Part shown: positions 61,090-64,000 of the stretch, piece by piece
Position numbering within the stretch: position 1 is the stretch's first letter
Layout of the letters: each line of letters begins with the position of its first letter
Origin: Hypericibacter sp963696655
GTDB lineage: Bacteria > Pseudomonadota > Alphaproteobacteria > Dongiales > Dongiaceae
DNA: 64,000 nucleotides
Direction: 5' to 3'
Assembly (NCBI GenBank): GCA_963696655.1
Contig: CAVOLB010000051.1
Location: 14,031 to 78,030, forward strand
Notes under the pieces: generated by a model
The model's input: the letters and a program-made list of their open reading frames with translations, nothing else
Database searches by the model: none
Told to the model about the DNA's origin: nothing
Made by a program: the position numbers and the translations under genes

Positions 61090-61611
61090 ATGGCGTCCGA
61101 GCCATTGCGGCTCAATATCGGTGGGATCGAGCCGCGTCCTGGATGGAAAATACTGAACATCTCCCCAGGTCCCCATGTGGACTATGTCGGCGACTGCACC
61201 GATCTGTCGCAATTTGCGACCGGGACCGTAGAGACGGTCTATGCCTCTCATGTGTTCGAGCATCTCGCCATCGTGGAATTCGCCAAGGTGCTCGCCGAGG
61301 TTCGCCGAATCCTTCAAGCGGGAGGAAGGCTTTTCGTCAGTGTCCCGGATCTCGATGTCCTCTGTCGTCTCATGCTCAGCCCCGAGCTCTCGATGGACGA
61401 AAAATGGACGGTCATGTGCATGATGTATGGCGGGCAGAGCGACCGGTATGACTTTCACAAGATCGGAATCACCCGCGATTTCATGCTCGCCTCCTTGGCG
61501 CGGTCCGGGTTTCGGGAAATCCAGATCGTGCAGAATTTCGGGGTGTTCCAGGACGGCAGCATGATGGTCTTTCATGGTACGCCGATCAGCTTGAACATGA
61601 TTGCGAAGTGA
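61090..61611 (+). CDS. SAM-dependent methyltransferase
   Basis: 173 residues. LRLNIGGIEPRPGWKILNISPGPHVDYVGDCTDL begins a methyltransferase of the predicted class I type. The glycine-rich motif is reduced, but VYASHVFEHLAIVEFAKVLAEVRRILQAGGRLFVSVPDLDVL is the usual motif of this family of small glycan-cluster methyltransferases. AGGAG lies 6 bases before the ATG at 61090. It is followed 60 bases later by an FkbM methyltransferase gene, and both lie downstream of a glycosyltransferase, suggesting methylated surface sugars. Confidence 0.8.
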   Translation: MASEPLRLNIGGIEPRPGWKILNISPGPHVDYVGDCTDLSQFATGTVETVYASHVFEHLAIVEFAKVLAEVRRILQAGGRLFVSVPDLDVLCRLMLSPELSMDEKWTVMCMMYGGQSDRYDFHKIGITRDFMLASLARSGFREIQIVQNFGVFQDGSMMVFHGTPISLNMIAK

Positions 61612-61671
61612 AGCGCCGACGGCTCGGCGGGCAATTTTGGCCGAGCGTTCCTTCCGCCGACAGGTGTTCAT

Positions 61672-62370
61672 GTGCCGAAATCGCTCCCTCCCGTGACGCC
61701 GGGTGTTTTCAACCCCGCCTATCTGCGGCAGCTCGTCGGGAATTCCGCATCGGTGATCCTGGAGATCGGCGCGAACGATGGCTCGCACACGCTTCAATTC
61801 CTGGACCTCTTCCCCCATGCCAGAATTTATGCGTTCGAGCCCGATCCGAGGGCCTTCGCGAAATTCAAGGCAAGGGTTGTCGATCCCAGGGTCTTCGCGT
61901 TCGAGATGGCCATCGGCGCCGAGGATGGGGAAGCGGAGTTTCATGTCAGCAGCGGCTTGCCCCCGGATCTGTCGCCGGAAGATGCGATCAACTATGCACA
62001 GGGATGGGACCAGTCCGGCTCGCTGAGAGCGCCCAAGACGCACCGGACGGTCTGGCCATGGTGCAAGTTCGAGCAAAAGATCACCGTGCCGGTGAGGCGG
62101 CTCGATAGCTGGGCCCGTGAAAACGGCGTCGAGCGAATCGATCTGATATGGGCCGATACCCAGGGTGCCGAGGGCGATCTCGTTGCCGGGGGCATCGACA
62201 CTCTCTCGAGGACCCGTTTCCTCTTTACCGAATACAGCAATGACGAATGGTATGAGGGGCAGCCGGACTTGCGGAAGCTCACGGCCATGCTGCCCGGTTT
62301 CGATATTCTCCATCGTTTCTCGATGGACGTGCTGCTCGAGAACACCGCCCTCCGGCCGGGTAGAACCTGA
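61672..62370 (+). CDS. FkbM-family methyltransferase
   Basis: 232 residues from a GTG start. The SAM-binding motif is VILEIGANDGSHTLQF, followed by IYAFEPDP, the FkbM acidic loop. WADTQGAEGDLVAGG is the FkbM post-motif. Members O-methylate sugars or polyketides. It follows the other methyltransferase on the same strand and belongs to the same short glycan-related group. Confidence 0.88.
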   Translation: MPKSLPPVTPGVFNPAYLRQLVGNSASVILEIGANDGSHTLQFLDLFPHARIYAFEPDPRAFAKFKARVVDPRVFAFEMAIGAEDGEAEFHVSSGLPPDLSPEDAINYAQGWDQSGSLRAPKTHRTVWPWCKFEQKITVPVRRLDSWARENGVERIDLIWADTQGAEGDLVAGGIDTLSRTRFLFTEYSNDEWYEGQPDLRKLTAMLPGFDILHRFSMDVLLENTALRPGRT

Positions 62371-62385
62371 GCTCGATCGGGTCCT

Positions 62386-62883
62386 CTAGGGCTGGCCCGG
62401 CTTCCAGGCGTCGATCAGATGCTGCGCCATGTCGAGCTGCTCGTTGCTCATCTGCTGTCGCATCGCGTCGATCGCCATCAGGATCCGGCTGCGGTCGGGC
62501 CCCTGGGGAAAGCGCGTGGAAGCGAGGGTCAGCCACTTGACGGCTTCGACTTGATCCTTCGGCACGCCCTGGCCGAGCTGATACATGACGCCCAGGCCGA
62601 GCATGGCATCGGGATTGCTCTTCGCGGCCGCCTTCCGATACCACTTCAGGGCCTCGCCGTAATTGGCGGCGCCGACCAGGCCATATTGATAGATGCCGGC
62701 GACCTGCACCTGGGCCAGCGCATTGCCGTTCTCGGCTTCGGGCTTGAGCTCCGAAAGGGCACGGAAATAATCGCCCTTCTCGTAATAGGCCATGCCCTCG
62801 TCAAAGCCGGCCCGGGCGGCGCCGGCGATGGCCATGGCACCGGCCAGACAGAGAGCCGCGACGATGCCCCTCGCGCGGCGCAT
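62386..62883 (-). CDS. exported Sel1-repeat protein
   Basis: 165 residues (a GTG one codon upstream is also possible). A signal peptide (GIVAALCLAGAMAIAGAARA) precedes Sel1-like repeats: GMAYYEKGDYFRALSELKPEAENGNALAQVQVAGIYQYG, then EALKWYRKAAAKSNPDAMLGLGVMYQLGQGVPKD. It is a periplasmic scaffold-type protein of unknown partner. It lies immediately after the truncated rmlA fragment. Confidence 0.82.
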   Translation of the reverse strand: MRRARGIVAALCLAGAMAIAGAARAGFDEGMAYYEKGDYFRALSELKPEAENGNALAQVQVAGIYQYGLVGAANYGEALKWYRKAAAKSNPDAMLGLGVMYQLGQGVPKDQVEAVKWLTLASTRFPQGPDRSRILMAIDAMRQQMSNEQLDMAQHLIDAWKPGQP

Positions 62884-63185
62884 CACGGCATATCCTCCGC
62901 GGCGACGATTTCGAGATAGCGGCCATATTTGGTGTTCTTCAGCTCGGCCGCGAGCTTCAGCAACTGCCGCTTGTCGATGAAGCCCTTGCGATAGGCGATC
63001 TCCTCGATGCAGGCGATCTTGAGACCCTGGCGCTGCTCCATGATGCGCACGAAGCTCGCCGCCTCGATCAGCGAATCGTGGGTGCCGGTGTCGAGCCAGG
63101 CATAGCCGCGCCCCATCTTCTCGACATGGAGCCGTCCGGCGGTCAGATAGGCGCCGTTGACGTCGGTGATCTCCAATTCGCCGCG
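62883..63185 (-). pseudogene. rmlA: 3' fragment of rmlA (glucose-1-phosphate thymidylyltransferase)
   Basis: About 100 residues closely matching the C-terminal third of RmlA: ELEITDVNGAYL, GRGYAWLDTGTHDSLIEAASFVR, EQRQGLKIACIEEIAYRKGFI and KYGRYLEIV. The N-terminal two thirds with the nucleotide-binding site are missing. The sequence joins, out of frame, the beginning of a different gene at about 63178-63195. It cannot encode a working enzyme, so this is a remnant or an assembly join. Confidence 0.9.
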
Positions 63186-63430
63186 GCCGCCGCGATGTTG
63201 CCGCCGGAGCCGGCGCGATTTTCCACCACGAACTGCTGGCCGAAATGGTCCGACAGCCACTGCGCCATGATCCGCGCCACGGTATCCACCGGGCCGCCGG
63301 CGGTGAAGCCGATCAGCCACTTCACCGGGCGGTTCGGATAGGTGTCTGCGGCGGATGACGGCGCGATGCCAGCCGCGAGACTTGCAAGACAGACCAGGCT
63401 GAAACAGGCCGAGCGCAAAAATACCATCAT
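63143..63430 (-). pseudogene. 5' fragment of a Bug/TctC-type substrate-binding protein gene
   Basis: The first 82 or so residues are a normal start of a Bug-family (tripartite tricarboxylate transporter) binding protein: signal peptide (SACFSLVCLASLAAGIAPSSA), then YPNRPVKWLIGFTAGGPVDTVARIMAQWLSDHFGQQFVVENRAGSGGNIAA. It then runs into rmlA sequence in another frame and stops. The remaining 240 residues are missing. Confidence 0.88.
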
Positions 63431-63579
63431 GGTCCCCCCAATATCCCGTCATTGCTGTCGAACATACCGCCGACAGATCGGCGCTTTTCGCGCCCGTTGC
63501 ATCCATGCTTTCACAAAATCCGGACTTTGCCTACAACCTCCCTTGCGCGAATATTCGTCACCAGCGTTCGAGGCCGAAA

Positions 63580-64000
63580 ATGAACCTCGCTTGTATTGTC
63601 GGCGCCGGCGTCCTGCTGCTGGCGGGGAGTGCTGCGGCGCAAGATGGAGGGAAGGTCATTCAAAGGGCCACGATCAGCCTGGGGACCGCGACGCCGGGCG
63701 GCGGCTTTCCGCTTTATGGCAACGCCTTCGCGCAAATCATGAACGAGGCCGATCCGGCGCTGTCGATTCTGCCGCGCAACACCAGGGGCAGCAACGAGAA
63801 CATTCCGCTGCTGGAGAAGGGCGAGCTCGATATCGCGCTGGTCGCGGGCGAGCCTTCCTATGAAGCCTTCATGGGCATCGGACGGCCGGCTACCCGTCTG
63901 AAGATCCTGACCGCGATGTATTCGAGCCCCGGCATGTTCGTGGTGCGCGCCGACAGCCCGTACCGGGCCATCCGCGATCTCATAGGCCATCCCGTCGCGT
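63580..64000 (+). CDS. TAXI-family TRAP transporter solute-binding protein, 5' part (runs off window)
   Basis: 140 residues visible from the ATG at 63580. The signal peptide is LACIVGAGVLLLAGSAAAQ. SLGTATPGGGFPLYGNAF and RGSNENIPLLEKGELDIALVAGEPSYEAF are typical of TAXI binding proteins (the GTA/GGTYYP and T-x-G-S-x-E-N regions). It would bind a periplasmic solute for a TRAP permease. The 3' end and any permease genes lie beyond the window. Confidence 0.88.
   Translation, partial: MNLACIVGAGVLLLAGSAAAQDGGKVIQRATISLGTATPGGGFPLYGNAFAQIMNEADPALSILPRNTRGSNENIPLLEKGELDIALVAGEPSYEAFMGIGRPATRLKILTAMYSSPGMFVVRADSPYRAIRDLIGHPVA

Noticed and set aside
1..64000. CRISPR arrays, complete insertion sequences, rRNA genes, prophage or integrase genes
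   Set aside because: None was seen. The repeats found are short palindromes, flanking direct repeats or coding repeats without regular spacers or transposase genes.

Overview
The window reads as chromosome of a high-GC, Gram-negative alphaproteobacterium. The evidence is Alphaproteobacteria-like proteins, hopanoid genes of the hpnAIJKL set, a membrane-bound selenocysteine formate dehydrogenase and an AioXSR-controlled arsenite oxidase. A Rhodospirillales or Rhizobiales-like host is plausible, but no marker gene here fixes the genus. All calls come from reading translations and motifs by eye; no database search was run.

Layout. 1-4 kb: partial 3-hydroxyisobutyrate-dehydrogenase-type gene, secreted alpha/beta hydrolase, UdgX-type uracil-DNA glycosylase, a small unknown protein and an MFS permease. 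4.4-6.2 kb: a split, three-gene cobalt-type nitrile hydratase/thiocyanate hydrolase operon followed by a DUF302 gene. 6.2-19.8 kb: a complete selenocysteine island. selD lies on the minus strand; on the plus strand run fdnG (in-frame UGA plus SECIS), fdnH, fdnI, fdhE, selA, a Sel1-repeat gene, selB, selC (tRNA-Sec) and two small unknown genes. The selB frame runs through selC. 19.9-34.4 kb: an arsenic island. The minus-strand ars operon (arsR-arsC-acr3-arsR-flavoprotein-MFS) is divergent from the plus-strand aioX-aioS-aioR, then aioB-aioA-cytochrome c-moaA and an EamA permease. ArsR-like palindromes and a sigma54 promoter are visible.

34.5-39.3 kb: a phospholipase D-like gene, a small membrane protein and a phosphoesterase whose N-terminus is a striking array of 11-residue CxxW repeats. 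39.3-43.8 kb: hpnI-hpnJ-hpnK-hpnL, for composite hopanoid head groups. 44.3-47.6 kb: a form II CoxL-like molybdenum hydroxylase subunit with an AraC regulator. 47.7-49.8 kb: a small accessory islet with a Fic gene under strong palindromic operators, flanked by about 60-bp direct repeats, plus a lower-GC orphan gene. 49.8-55.5 kb: acyl-CoA ligase, enoyl-CoA hydratase, an LtaS-type sulfatase-fold enzyme and hpnA. 55.6-58.7 kb: a copper module (cueR, copA, copZ). 58.7-62.9 kb: an intergenic palindromic repeat, a GT4 glycosyltransferase, two methyltransferases and a Sel1-repeat protein. 62.9-64 kb: the 3' end of rmlA fused to the 5' end of a Bug-type binding-protein gene, then a partial TAXI-type binding protein.

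How the genes work together. SelD makes selenophosphate, SelA charges tRNA-Sec, and SelB delivers it at the fdnG UGA, giving a formate dehydrogenase matured by FdhE. AioX-AioS-AioR would sense arsenite and switch on AioBA from a -24/-12 promoter; the cytochrome accepts electrons and MoaA supports molybdenum cofactor synthesis. ArsC and Acr3 reduce arsenate and export arsenite. CueR controls CopA export of Cu(I). The hpn genes decorate hopanoids.
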